In this document: positions 5,987-13,847 of the stretch, one piece after another
How the letters are laid out: each line of letters starts with the position of its first letter
Numbering within the stretch: the first letter of the stretch is position 1
Origin: CBDTTM01 sp965363355
GTDB taxonomy: Bacteria > Bacillota > Negativicutes > Selenomonadales > Selenomonadaceae
Assembly (NCBI GenBank): GCA_965363355.1
Contig: CBDTTM010000011.1
Location: 1-26,487, forward strand
Length of the DNA: 26,487 nt
Direction: 5' to 3'
Position numbers and translations under genes: made by a program
The notes under the pieces: model-generated
What the model was told of the DNA's origin: nothing
Databases searched by the model: none
Seen by the model: the letters and a program-made list of their open reading frames with translations, nothing else

Positions 5987-7054
5987 GTGCTGAGAAAATT
6001 ACAGGCAGTAGAAGATAAATATTTAGAGCTGGAGTCTTTAATCAGTGATCCGGACGTGATCAGCGATATAAAAAGGTGGCAGCGCTACAACCGTGAACAT
6101 GCGGCTTTGACAGTAATCGTCGAGAAATACCGCGAATACAAACACGTTTGCGAAACCATCGATGAAGACAAAGCGATGTTCAACGAGCAGCTTGAAGACG
6201 ATTTTCGCAAAATGGTAGAGGCGGAAATCAGCGAATTCAAGGTTCGCAAAGAAAGTTTAGAGGCAGAGCTGCCAATCTTGCTCTTGCCGAAAGATCCTAA
6301 TGATGATAAAAGCGTCATCGTTGAAATCCGCGGCGGTGTTGGCGGTGAAGAAGCGGCGCTGTTTGCCGGTGATCTTTTCCGCATGTATTCGCGTTATGCG
6401 GAAACACAAGGCTGGAAGGTTGAAATCATTGATGCCAACCAGACGGAAATCGGCGGATTCAAGGAAGTTTCTTTTTCGATTGATGGACAAGGGGCTTATA
6501 GTAAGCTCAAGTATGAAAGCGGGACCCATCGCGTGCAGCGCGTGCCGGCGACTGAATCGAGCGGCAGGATCCATACATCCGCGGTAACCGTTGCGGTTTT
6601 GCCGGAAGTGGAAGAAGTCGAAGTCGATATCAAAGCCAATGAGCTTCGTATCGATACCTATTGTGCGAGCGGTGCGGGCGGACAGTATGTAAACCGAACA
6701 GAAACTGCGGTGCGCATCACACATTTGCCGACGGGAATCGTCGTGCAATGCCAGGATGAAAAATCCCAATTGAAAAACAAAGATAAAGCAATGCGCGTGT
6801 TAAGAGCCAGGGTTCAAGAACAGGCACTGAAAGCCCAGCAAAGCGAAGTTGCAGCAGATCGCAAAAGCCAAGTTGGTTCAGGCGATCGCAGTGAGCGCAT
6901 TCGGACCTATAATTTTCCGCAAGGAAGAGTGACGGACCATCGTGTTGGACTCACGCTCCACAAATTGGATTTTGTCCTTAATGGTGAACTTGACGAAATC
7001 ATCAACGCCTTGATCACGGCAGATCAAGCGGAAAAAATGAAGAAGGTTAAGTAA
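5987..7054 (+). CDS. prfA: Peptide chain release factor 1
   Basis: A 355-residue protein, full length for RF1. It recognises UAA and UAG stop codons and triggers release of the peptide. The codon-reading tripeptide is P-A-T (187-189), the RF1 type rather than the S-P-F of RF2. The catalytic G-G-Q (231-233) sits in S-G-A-G-G-Q-Y-V-N, and its glutamine is the target of PrmC, encoded next. The N-terminal helical domain, about 1-100, is rich in charged residues as expected. The start codon is GTG, set by TGAGGTGG at 5971-5978. The stop overlaps the prmC start (TAATG), which points to translational coupling between the factor and its modifying enzyme. Confidence 0.96.
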   Translation: MLRKLQAVEDKYLELESLISDPDVISDIKRWQRYNREHAALTVIVEKYREYKHVCETIDEDKAMFNEQLEDDFRKMVEAEISEFKVRKESLEAELPILLLPKDPNDDKSVIVEIRGGVGGEEAALFAGDLFRMYSRYAETQGWKVEIIDANQTEIGGFKEVSFSIDGQGAYSKLKYESGTHRVQRVPATESSGRIHTSAVTVAVLPEVEEVEVDIKANELRIDTYCASGAGGQYVNRTETAVRITHLPTGIVVQCQDEKSQLKNKDKAMRVLRARVQEQALKAQQSEVAADRKSQVGSGDRSERIRTYNFPQGRVTDHRVGLTLHKLDFVLNGELDEIINALITADQAEKMKKVK

Positions 7055-7932
7055 TGGCAGACTCGAATGAAGTTTGGACGATTGGCAGTCTGCTCAAATG
7101 GACGCAGCAGTACTTTAGCACAAAAGGCGTGGAGTCTCCGCGCCTAGATGCCGAGGTGCTGCTTTCCCATATCTTGCAAAAAGAACGAATTTACCTCTAT
7201 GTCCATTTCGATGAACCCTTGGAAGGTGCCGAACTTGCAAGATTTCGTGAGATGGTCAAGCAACGAGTAAAACGGGTGCCTGTGGCATATATTATCGGTG
7301 AACGTGAATTCATGGGCTTGCCCTTTAAGGTATCGCCGGCAGTGCTTGTTCCGAGACCAGATACGGAAATTCTGGTGGAAGCGGTAATAAAAGAGCTTGG
7401 CGAAAAAACAGACCCTGTTTTCGTTGATATCGGTACAGGCAGTGGGGCTATCGTACTTTCTATCTTGAAGAATATAGAAAGTGCACAGGCGGCTGCTGTA
7501 GATATTTCTGCTGAGGCTTTGGCGATTGCCAGGGAGAATGCAGAACGGCTTGAACTTGCTGAGCGCGTTGATTTTTTTCAAGGGGATTTGTATGAGCCAG
7601 TGCAAGGTAGGATTTTTGATGCAATTGTTTCAAATCCACCTTATATACCCGATGCCGATATTGAAGGTCTAGAGCCAGAAGTTCGTGAATATGAGCCTTA
7701 TGGGGCCTTGGCTGGAGGTGTTGACGGACTTGATTTTTACCGTAAACTAGTAAATGAGGGTGCGGAACTTTTGCGTCCAGGTGGGTTCATCGCGTTTGAA
7801 GTCGGGATTCATCAAGCACAAGCGGTAGCTGCTTTGGCGAATGTTGATCCTGCGTTCAGCAAAACCGAAATCGTTAAAGATTACGCGGGAATTGACCGTG
7901 TTGTGATTCTTTGGAAGAATGCGGCAAAATAA
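7054..7932 (+). CDS. prmC: Release factor glutamine methyltransferase PrmC
   Basis: A 292-residue enzyme that uses S-adenosylmethionine to N5-methylate the glutamine of the GGQ motif in release factors. Seen: an N-terminal helical domain (about 1-85), the SAM-binding motif D-I-G-T-G-S-G (125-131) and the substrate-binding N-P-P-Y (194-197). The start ATG shares one base with the prfA stop (TAATG), with AGAAGGT at 7041-7047 as binding site. Its stop likewise forms TAATG, so translation may be coupled on both sides. Confidence 0.95.
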   Translation: MADSNEVWTIGSLLKWTQQYFSTKGVESPRLDAEVLLSHILQKERIYLYVHFDEPLEGAELARFREMVKQRVKRVPVAYIIGEREFMGLPFKVSPAVLVPRPDTEILVEAVIKELGEKTDPVFVDIGTGSGAIVLSILKNIESAQAAAVDISAEALAIARENAERLELAERVDFFQGDLYEPVQGRIFDAIVSNPPYIPDADIEGLEPEVREYEPYGALAGGVDGLDFYRKLVNEGAELLRPGGFIAFEVGIHQAQAVAALANVDPAFSKTEIVKDYAGIDRVVILWKNAAK

Positions 7933-7967
7933 TGTCGGAGCTAAGTCCGATTACGGAGATAATAGAT

Positions 7968-9005
7968 ATGCAAACCAAAATATTAAAAATTGAAAAAGTG
8001 CCGTCACCTGCAATTGCTGAGGCGGCTGAAATCATAAAGGCTGGAGGACTCGTGGCTTTTCCGACCGAGACGGTGTATGGTCTTGGCGGCAATGGCATCG
8101 ATGCCAAAGCTTCTGCTGGGATATATGCAGCGAAAGGGCGGCCATCAGACAATCCTTTGATCTTGCATGTTTCGGATATGGCAATGCTTAAAACGATTGC
8201 AGCTGAAATCACCGAATCAGCTAAAAAAATCATAGCTGCTTTTTGCCCGGGTCCCGTTACTATGATTTTGAAACGGAAAGAAATCGTGCCGTCTTCTATA
8301 ACTGGAGGCCTTGACACCGTGGGAATCCGCATGCCTGATAACGATATTGCCAGAGAACTCATTCGGCTGTCAGAAGTTCCAATCGCGGCGCCAAGTGCAA
8401 ATATATCCGGGCGCCCTAGCCCGACGACAGCAGAATCGGTAGCGCGGGATCTCAATGGAAAAGTAGAATGTATTCTCGATGGCGGTCCTTGCTCTTTTGG
8501 TGTCGAATCAACAATTGTCGATTGCACAGGCGATGTGCCGACGGTACTCCGTCCTGGAGCGGTTACGATGGAAATGCTGAAGGAAGTCTTAGGTGAGGTA
8601 CGTTTGGATCCAGCCCTTGTCGGTGCAGATTCTATACCAAAAGCACCTGGAATGAAATATACGCATTACGCACCAAAAGCACCCCTTACGCTTTTGGAAG
8701 GGGAAAAAAAGGAAATGGCAGCAGCCTTTTCCCGGGAAATAAAAAATCTTGAAGCAGCTGGAGAAACCGTAGGCATCATTGTAAGCCAAGAAGTCGATGT
8801 TGTTTTGCAGCACTCGCCAGCGGTTGTTTATGGAAGCCAGGGGGACTTGGACACCATTGCTGCCAATTTGTATGAAGCGCTCAGGGCTTTTGATGATAAG
8901 TCCGTCAGTGTGCTGCTGGCCGAAGGTACCGAAGAAACCGGCATAGGGCTAGCGGTCATGAATCGTTTGCATAAGGCCAGCGGTTTTCGAACAATTCATA
9001 CGTAA
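7968..9005 (+). CDS. ywlC: L-threonylcarbamoyladenylate synthase, long Sua5/YwlC type
   Basis: It makes threonylcarbamoyl-AMP from threonine, bicarbonate and ATP, the first step of the t6A modification at tRNA position 37. With this start it has 345 residues: a YrdC domain (about 10-200) with F-P-T-E-T-V-Y-G-L-G, the binding motif K-G-R-P-S-D-N-P-L (56-64) and P-S-A-N-I-S-G, then a C-terminal Sua5 domain beginning near P-G-M-K-Y-T-H-Y-A-P. Two starts compete. ATG 7968 has GGAG at 7955-7958 and gives the usual family N-terminus (T-K-I-L-K-I). ATG 7932 would add 12 residues and overlap the prmC stop (TAATG) but has a poor binding site. The gene ends the prfA-prmC-ywlC run. Confidence 0.92.
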   Translation: MQTKILKIEKVPSPAIAEAAEIIKAGGLVAFPTETVYGLGGNGIDAKASAGIYAAKGRPSDNPLILHVSDMAMLKTIAAEITESAKKIIAAFCPGPVTMILKRKEIVPSSITGGLDTVGIRMPDNDIARELIRLSEVPIAAPSANISGRPSPTTAESVARDLNGKVECILDGGPCSFGVESTIVDCTGDVPTVLRPGAVTMEMLKEVLGEVRLDPALVGADSIPKAPGMKYTHYAPKAPLTLLEGEKKEMAAAFSREIKNLEAAGETVGIIVSQEVDVVLQHSPAVVYGSQGDLDTIAANLYEALRAFDDKSVSVLLAEGTEETGIGLAVMNRLHKASGFRTIHT

Positions 9006-9044
9006 AATTATTTTTCAATAGAGAATTCTTGTGGTAAAATATAA

Positions 9045-9084
9045 AAGAATATGAGATTTTGCAATCAAAGTCTCATAAATTCTT
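9045..9084 (+). repeat. Long hairpin after ywlC without a T-run
   Basis: TATGAGATTTTG (9050-9061) and CAAAGTCTCATA (9066-9077) pair over 12 bp (one G-U) with loop CAAT. AAGAAT and ATTCTT extend the stem. AATTCTTGAAG follows instead of a T-run, so this may be an mRNA-end stabiliser, a Rho-dependent stop or a leader element of ywlE rather than a classical terminator. Confidence 0.5.
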
Positions 9085-9198
9085 GAAGTCTTGAGAAATA
9101 CAGTTTGTCGCTTATCATGGGCAGCGGGATTCAAAGGTTTTAGTGGGATAATATAAGATTTTGAAAATGTTTCAGGTATAATAGCAGGAGGATGGAGC

Positions 9199-9648
9199 AT
9201 GAAAAAAATTCTGTTTATCTGTACGGGCAACACTTGCCGCAGCCCGATGGCAGAGGTTTTGCTACGGGCAAAGATTTATAAAGCAGGGCTGCAAGACGAA
9301 ATGGCAGTTGGGTCGGCTGGCTTGGCGGCACAGCAAAATTCCGAGGCAACGAGCATGGCGTGCCTGGCGGTGAAACAGCTGGGTCTGTCATTGGAAGATC
9401 ACAGGTCGAATGTGTTGACACTAGATCTAGTCGAAGCGGCGAATTTGATTCTGACGATGACCGCGGATCACCGAGATGCTATTTTACGGGTGGTACCGAG
9501 TGCAAGAAATAAGATTTTTACTTTGCAGCAATATGCAGGCACGATTGGAGAAATCACGGACCCTTATGGCGGTGATTTGAACCGATACTTAGCATGCTTG
9601 CGTGATCTGCAGGAAAATATAGATCATATATGGGAAAAAATCAAATGA
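9199..9648 (+). CDS. ywlE: Low-molecular-weight phosphatase, YwlE (protein arginine phosphatase) type
   Basis: A 149-residue member of the low-molecular-weight tyrosine phosphatase fold. The P-loop is C-T-G-N-T-C-R-S, with nucleophile Cys8 and Arg14; the general acid is Asp121 in T-D-P-Y-G. In Bacillus YwlE a threonine in the P-loop (Thr11 there) gives specificity for phospho-arginine. The same threonine is present here (Thr12), so removal of arginine phosphates placed by a McsB-type kinase is the best guess. The partner mcsB is not in the window. AGGAGG at 9186-9191 fixes the start. TATAAT at 9177-9182 is too close to the start to act as promoter for this binding site, so the true promoter is unclear. 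Confidence 0.88.
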   Translation: MKKILFICTGNTCRSPMAEVLLRAKIYKAGLQDEMAVGSAGLAAQQNSEATSMACLAVKQLGLSLEDHRSNVLTLDLVEAANLILTMTADHRDAILRVVPSARNKIFTLQQYAGTIGEITDPYGGDLNRYLACLRDLQENIDHIWEKIK

Positions 9649-9661
9649 TGGAGGCTTAAAC

Positions 9662-10105
9662 ATGAAAATCACAATAGGCTGCGATCATGGCGCAGTTGCT
9701 TTGAAAGATGAAGTGAAAAACGTATTAGCAGAATTTAAGGATATCGAAGTGAGCGATGTCGGTACTTTTGGTACGGATTCTGTCGATTATCCAGATATTG
9801 CAGAAAAAGTCTGTGCCGATGTCGTCAGTGGCAAAGCCGACCGTGGCATCGTTTTATGTGGTACGGGCCTTGGCATTTCGATTGCTGCCAACAAGATTCA
9901 TGGAATACGTGCAGCACTTTGCGGCGATGTCTATTCAGCTCGTATGTCGAGAGAACACAACAATGCGAATGTTTTGGCTCTTGGTGGCAGAGTGACTGGT
10001 TTTGGCCCAGCTGGCGAAATCGTCAGAGTTTGGATTGAAACCGAATTTGCTGGCGGACGTCATGCTCGCCGTGTTGATAAAATCATGGCACTAGAAGAAA
10101 AATAA
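9662..10105 (+). CDS. rpiB: Ribose-5-phosphate isomerase B
   Basis: A 147-residue RpiB, full length, interconverting ribose 5-phosphate and ribulose 5-phosphate in the pentose phosphate pathway. Seen: G-C-D-H-G-A near the N-terminus (residues 6-11), catalytic Cys66 in L-C-G-T-G-L-G, and the R-E-H-N-N-A-N-V-L-A-L-G-G-R stretch (97-111) typical of the family. The sequence fits plain RpiB better than the sugar-specific LacA/LacB forms. GGAGG at 9650-9654 gives the start, 13 bases after ywlE, so the two are one operon. As in Bacillus, ywlE and rpiB precede glyA and upp. Confidence 0.94.
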   Translation: MKITIGCDHGAVALKDEVKNVLAEFKDIEVSDVGTFGTDSVDYPDIAEKVCADVVSGKADRGIVLCGTGLGISIAANKIHGIRAALCGDVYSARMSREHNNANVLALGGRVTGFGPAGEIVRVWIETEFAGGRHARRVDKIMALEEK

Positions 10106-10169
10106 TCTTTACCCGTCAGTTCATACCCCAGGTTCATAAATTTTGTTTGTATATTTAGGAGGATTTTTA

Positions 10170-11414
10170 ATGAGTTTACTAGATACGCTTAGCAAGACCG
10201 ACCCGGAAATCGCTGAACAGCTTGGAAATGAGCTTAACCGCCAACGCAACAAGCTTGAACTTATCGCCTCGGAAAACATCGTCAGCAAGGCAGTGATGGA
10301 AGCTCAAGGCAGTGTGCTGACGAATAAGTATGCTGAAGGCTATCCAGGCAAACGCTATTATGGCGGTTGTGAACATGTCGATGTCGTTGAACAGCTGGCT
10401 ATTGATCGCGCAAAAGAATTATTTGGCGCATCTTATGCCAATGTTCAGCCGCATTCCGGAGCACAAGCAAACATGGCGGTGTTCTTTTCACTGTTGACGC
10501 CGGGGGATACGGTAATGGGCATGAACCTGACCGATGGCGGGCATTTGACACATGGAAGTCCTGTCAATATGTCTGGAAAATACTTTAAAATCGTGCCGTA
10601 TGGTGTCGATAAAGAAACTGAACGCATCGATTATGATGCCTTGCAGAAAACAGCTGAAGAATGCCGACCAAAAATGATCGTTGCTGGTGCCAGCGCCTAT
10701 GCACGCACACTTGATTTTCCTCGTTTGAGTGAAATCGCAAAATCGGTGGGAGCTTATCTTATGGTTGATATTGCCCATATTGCCGGTTTAGTTGCCGCAG
10801 GCCTGCATCCAAGTCCGATTGCTTATGCTGACGTCGTGACATCGACTACGCATAAGACTTTGCGCGGCCCTCGCGGCGGGCTTATCTTGTGCAAAGATGA
10901 GGAATTTGGCAAGCAGTTCAATAAAGCTATTTTCCCTGGAATACAGGGGGGGCCTCTGATGCATGTGATTGCAGCAAAGGCAGTGGCTTTTAAGGAAGCC
11001 TTGGCACCAGAATTCAAGGAATACCAACAGCAGGTTGTAAAAAATGCTGCGGCTTTGGCAGATACTTTGACGGAAAAAGGCTTCCGCATCGTTTCTGGCG
11101 GTACAGACAACCATTTGATGCTCGTCGACCTTCGCAGCAAAGACCTTACCGGTAAAGCAGCTGAAAAATTGCTCGATGATATCGGTATCACTGCCAATAA
11201 AAATACGATTCCGTATGAACCATTGAGCCCGTTCGTGACAAGTGGAGTACGATTAGGTTCTCCTGCGCTTACGACACGTGGTTTCAAAGAAAATGATATG
11301 AAACAGGTTGCTGAAATCATTGCGCTTGTTTTAGATAACCCCGAAGATACGGCGGCACATGAAAAAGCCAAAACAATGGTAGCGGCTCTGTGTGCTAAGT
11401 ATCCATTATATTAA
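10170..11414 (+). CDS. glyA: Serine hydroxymethyltransferase
   Basis: A 414-residue pyridoxal-phosphate enzyme converting serine and tetrahydrofolate to glycine and methylene-tetrahydrofolate, the main source of one-carbon units for thymidylate, purines and methionine. Seen: L-I-A-S-E-N near residue 32, K-R-Y-Y-G-G, the cofactor motif S-T-T-H-K-T-L-R-G-P-R-G-G with Lys229 forming the Schiff base, and V-R-L-G-S-P-A-L-T-T-R-G near the end. The ATG at 10170 has AGGAGG 7 bases upstream (10157-10162), which excludes the possible upstream TTG. upp follows after 15 bases. Confidence 0.97.
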   Translation: MSLLDTLSKTDPEIAEQLGNELNRQRNKLELIASENIVSKAVMEAQGSVLTNKYAEGYPGKRYYGGCEHVDVVEQLAIDRAKELFGASYANVQPHSGAQANMAVFFSLLTPGDTVMGMNLTDGGHLTHGSPVNMSGKYFKIVPYGVDKETERIDYDALQKTAEECRPKMIVAGASAYARTLDFPRLSEIAKSVGAYLMVDIAHIAGLVAAGLHPSPIAYADVVTSTTHKTLRGPRGGLILCKDEEFGKQFNKAIFPGIQGGPLMHVIAAKAVAFKEALAPEFKEYQQQVVKNAAALADTLTEKGFRIVSGGTDNHLMLVDLRSKDLTGKAAEKLLDDIGITANKNTIPYEPLSPFVTSGVRLGSPALTTRGFKENDMKQVAEIIALVLDNPEDTAAHEKAKTMVAALCAKYPLY

Positions 11415-11429
11415 AAGGTGGAAAAATGA

Positions 11430-12065
11430 ATGTCAGACTTAAAAGTAAATGTAATTGATCATCCTTTGATTCAGCATAAGCTTACGCTTATGCGCGAGGA
11501 AACTACAGGGACGAAGGATTTTCGCGAATTATTAGAAGAAATCGCCATGCTTATGGCCTATGAAATCACGCGTGATTTTTCGCTCAAAGAAATTGAAATC
11601 AAAACTCCAGTTGCAACTTGCAAATCTAAAGTTCTCGCGGGTAAAAAAGTTGGCGTTGTGCCAATCTTGAGAGCAGGCCTTGGCATGCTCAATGGCGTCG
11701 TGAACATGATTCCGGCAGCAAGAGTCGGCCATGTCGGTATGTATCGCGACCCATCGACACTCAAACCGGTTGAATACTATTGCAAGCTTCCTACCGATGT
11801 CAGTGAACGCACATTGATTGTTGTCGATCCAATGCTCGCTACTGGTGGCAGTGCAGCTGCAGCTTTGACTCTTTTAAAGGAAAAAGGCGCTAAATCGATT
11901 ATTTTGATGTGCCTCGTGGCTGCGCCAGAAGGCATCAAAGTCGTCAATGAAGAGCATCCAGATGTGCCGCTTTATGTTGCAAGCGTAGATGAATGCCTCA
12001 ATGAAAAAGGCTATATCGTGCCAGGCCTTGGCGATGCTGGCGATAGAATTTTCGGTACTCTATAA
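11430..12065 (+). CDS. upp: Uracil phosphoribosyltransferase
   Basis: A 211-residue enzyme of normal length that joins uracil to PRPP to make UMP (pyrimidine salvage). The PRPP-binding motif V-V-D-P-M-L-A-T-G-G-S is present (Asp133 onward), as are the family N-terminus (D-H-P-L-I-Q-H-K-L) and the uracil-binding C-terminus (G-Y-I-V-P-G-L-G-D-A-G-D-R). AAAAGGTGG at 11413-11421 serves the ATG at 11430. An ATG four bases earlier is in another frame and stops soon. It lies between glyA and comEB with short gaps, so the block links one-carbon supply with pyrimidine nucleotides. Confidence 0.97.
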   Translation: MSDLKVNVIDHPLIQHKLTLMREETTGTKDFRELLEEIAMLMAYEITRDFSLKEIEIKTPVATCKSKVLAGKKVGVVPILRAGLGMLNGVVNMIPAARVGHVGMYRDPSTLKPVEYYCKLPTDVSERTLIVVDPMLATGGSAAAALTLLKEKGAKSIILMCLVAAPEGIKVVNEEHPDVPLYVASVDECLNEKGYIVPGLGDAGDRIFGTL

Positions 12066-12084
12066 AAGATAAGAGGACGCTATT

Positions 12085-12540
12085 ATGGAAATAAAATCCC
12101 GTCCCGAATGGACCGACTATTTTTTGGATATTGCTAAAGCGGTTGGTCGACGGTCGACATGTTTGCGCCGCCAATATGGGGCAATCATAGTTAAAGACAA
12201 TATCATCATCAGCACTGGTTATAATGGTGCTCCTCGTGGTGAAGCAAATTGCATCGATACAGGCGTTTGTGAAAGAGAGCGCTGCAATGTGCCAAAAGGT
12301 GAGCGTTATGAGCTTTGTGTGGCGGTCCATGCTGAGCAAAATGCGATTGTCAACGCCGATCCGGCAAAGATGAAAGGGGCGGCGATTTATATCGTTGGCT
12401 ATAATACCGACGGCTCACTCGCCTCGGGAAAACCTTGTCTTCTTTGTCGCCGCATGCTGCGAAATGCCATGCTCGATAAGGCTGTCTACTTGGAAACAGA
12501 TGGGTCTATAGTGGAATGTGAGCCAAAAGATATCCAGTAA
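12085..12540 (+). CDS. comEB: dCMP deaminase, ComEB-like
   Basis: A 151-residue zinc deaminase of the cytidine/deoxycytidylate deaminase fold. Zinc ligands are visible: His82 in H-A-E-Q-N-A with the proton-shuttle Glu84, and Cys118 and Cys121 in P-C-L-L-C. The insert with C-X5-C-X4-C (about 57-70) is typical of dCMP deaminases. It converts dCMP to dUMP, the substrate for thymidylate synthase, which needs the methylene-folate made by GlyA. The comEB name follows the Bacillus orthologue; a role in DNA uptake is not implied. AAGAGGA at 12071-12077 marks the start. Two stacked hairpins after it end the operon. Confidence 0.93.
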   Translation: MEIKSRPEWTDYFLDIAKAVGRRSTCLRRQYGAIIVKDNIIISTGYNGAPRGEANCIDTGVCERERCNVPKGERYELCVAVHAEQNAIVNADPAKMKGAAIYIVGYNTDGSLASGKPCLLCRRMLRNAMLDKAVYLETDGSIVECEPKDIQ

Positions 12541-12583
12541 AACCACATAAACAAAACGGTTTTCTTGTTCGTTTGTGTGGTTT
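12540..12583 (+). repeat. First of two stacked hairpins after comEB
   Basis: AAACCACATAAAC (12540-12552) pairs with GTTTGTGTGGTTT (12571-12583) over 13 bp with one wobble pair. It starts right at the stop codon of comEB. It is followed by GAAACG rather than a T-run, so it probably assists the second hairpin. Confidence 0.6.
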
Positions 12584-12584
12584 G

Positions 12585-12633
12585 AAACGAGAGATGCTCC
12601 TGCTGAATATGGCAGGAAAGTCTCTCGTTTTTT
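12585..12633 (+). terminator. Terminator of the ywlE-comEB block
   Basis: AAACGAGAGA (12585-12594) pairs with TCTCTCGTTT (12621-12630), and an inner stem CCTGC/GCAGG (12599-12603, 12612-12616) closes the loop. T-run at 12628-12633. A bulged but convincing intrinsic terminator. Confidence 0.85.
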
Positions 12634-12667
12634 AATCTCAGCAAAGCCATTGCTAGGGAGAATTTCA

Positions 12668-12696
12668 TTGACAGTCATTTCGCAGTGATGTACAAT
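12668..12696 (+). promoter_or_regulatory. Promoter of the glycosyltransferase gene
   Basis: Consensus TTGACA (12668-12673), a 17-base spacer and TACAAT (12691-12696). It lies just past the terminator and 33 bases before the start codon, so it begins a new unit. Confidence 0.85.
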
Positions 12697-12729
12697 TAGT
12701 TCGTTGTATAGAAAAGGGGTGCTACTTAC

Positions 12730-13758
12730 ATGCCGAATTATATTTTGGCGTTTTTAATTGCGTTGATTGTTGCGTATATCATAACGCCAGGTGTTATTTC
12801 TTTGGCAATTAAGATGGGAGCTATGGATGCGCCAGATCCGCGCAAAGTCCACAAAAAGCCTATTCCAAGGCTCGGTGGTATTGGGATTTATCTGGCATTT
12901 ATGGTAGCTGTCTTGTTTACGGTAGATATTACACAAGAAATGCTCGGGCTTCTTATTGGCGGCACGGTGATTGCCGTAGTGGGAATTGTTGACGATTTCA
13001 AAAATTTGCCAGCAAAGGTAAAGTTGTTAGGTCAGATCATTGCAGCTTGCATCTTGGTGGCATTTGATATAAGAATTGATTTTATCAGCGATCCGTTTGG
13101 TGATTTTTATTACTTGGAATATTTAGCGGTACCGGCAACGGTGTTTTGGATTGTCGGACTGACCAATACGGTCAATTTGATCGATGGGCTCGACGGCTTG
13201 GCTGCCGGGGTATCGATGATAGCGGCTGCTACGATATTGCTCGTGGCGCTGCAACAGGGATTTGTCTTGGTGGCGGTTCTTACCGCAGCATTGGCGGGTT
13301 CAGCTATGGGGTTTTTGCATTACAATTTCAATCCGGCCAAGATTTTTATGGGGGATACCGGAAGCATGTTCTTAGGATTCATGCTGGCGGGCATCTCGAT
13401 CATCGGTGCCGTCAAAAGCGCAGCGACAATCGCTCTGATTGTTCCGATTTTAGCACTTGGTTTGCCTATTTTGGATACGACCTTTGCTATCGTTCGTCGC
13501 TATCGCGGCGGAGTTCCGATTTTTAAACCGGACCGTGGACATCTGCATCATCGTTTGCTTGACCTTGGGTTCACGCAGCGACAGGCAGTGTTATTGATGT
13601 ATGTGATTAGCGGTGTCCTAGGTTTAAGTGCGATTGCTCTGACAGAAGTCAGCAGTTCGATTGCGATACTCATCATCATTGCAGTGATTGCAGCTGTACT
13701 TTTTGGTGCTAAAAAATTAGGGATCTTTGATCCGAAAAAATCCATAGAAACACATTGA
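12730..13758 (+). CDS. wecA: Undecaprenyl-phosphate GlcNAc-1-phosphate transferase, WecA/TagO type
   Basis: A 342-residue membrane protein with about ten hydrophobic segments, of the MraY/WecA/TagO family. Conserved cytoplasmic motifs: H-K-K-P-I-P-R-L-G-G (about 41-50), D88-D89 in V-D-D-F, N-L-I-D-G-L-D-G (149-156), D209 in F-M-G-D-T-G-S, and H-L-H-H-R (271-275). The last is typical of the WecA/TagO branch rather than MraY. It should transfer a sugar 1-phosphate (probably GlcNAc) to undecaprenyl phosphate, starting a surface polysaccharide. The UDP-GlcNAc 2-epimerase gene next to it supports that reading. Whether the product is O-antigen, teichoic-acid-like or another glycan cannot be told here. 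AAGGGGTG at 12714-12721 serves the start. Confidence 0.88.
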   Translation: MPNYILAFLIALIVAYIITPGVISLAIKMGAMDAPDPRKVHKKPIPRLGGIGIYLAFMVAVLFTVDITQEMLGLLIGGTVIAVVGIVDDFKNLPAKVKLLGQIIAACILVAFDIRIDFISDPFGDFYYLEYLAVPATVFWIVGLTNTVNLIDGLDGLAAGVSMIAAATILLVALQQGFVLVAVLTAALAGSAMGFLHYNFNPAKIFMGDTGSMFLGFMLAGISIIGAVKSAATIALIVPILALGLPILDTTFAIVRRYRGGVPIFKPDRGHLHHRLLDLGFTQRQAVLLMYVISGVLGLSAIALTEVSSSIAILIIIAVIAAVLFGAKKLGIFDPKKSIETH

Positions 13759-13762
13759 ATGA

Positions 13763-13787
13763 AGGCAGGCGCAAACCTGCCTCTTTT
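13763..13787 (+). terminator. Terminator-like hairpin between wecA and wecB
   Basis: GGCAGG (13764-13769) and CCTGCC (13776-13781) pair around CGCAAA and are followed by TCTTTT. It starts 5 bases after the wecA stop. No clear promoter lies between it and wecB, so it may only reduce read-through. Confidence 0.75.
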
Positions 13788-13847
13788 GCAAAGTAAACGC
13801 AGCGATAAAGAAGCTTAGATATAGCAAGGCTGTGAAAGGAGATTTTT

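Noticed and set aside
9177..9182. TATAAT as the promoter of ywlE
   Set aside because: Transcription would start at about 9189, inside the ribosome binding site, and no -35 is present at the right distance.
12540..12633. Riboswitch upstream of wecA
   Set aside because: The two hairpins lie before the TTGACA-TACAAT promoter, so they belong to the end of the comEB transcript and not to the wecA leader.
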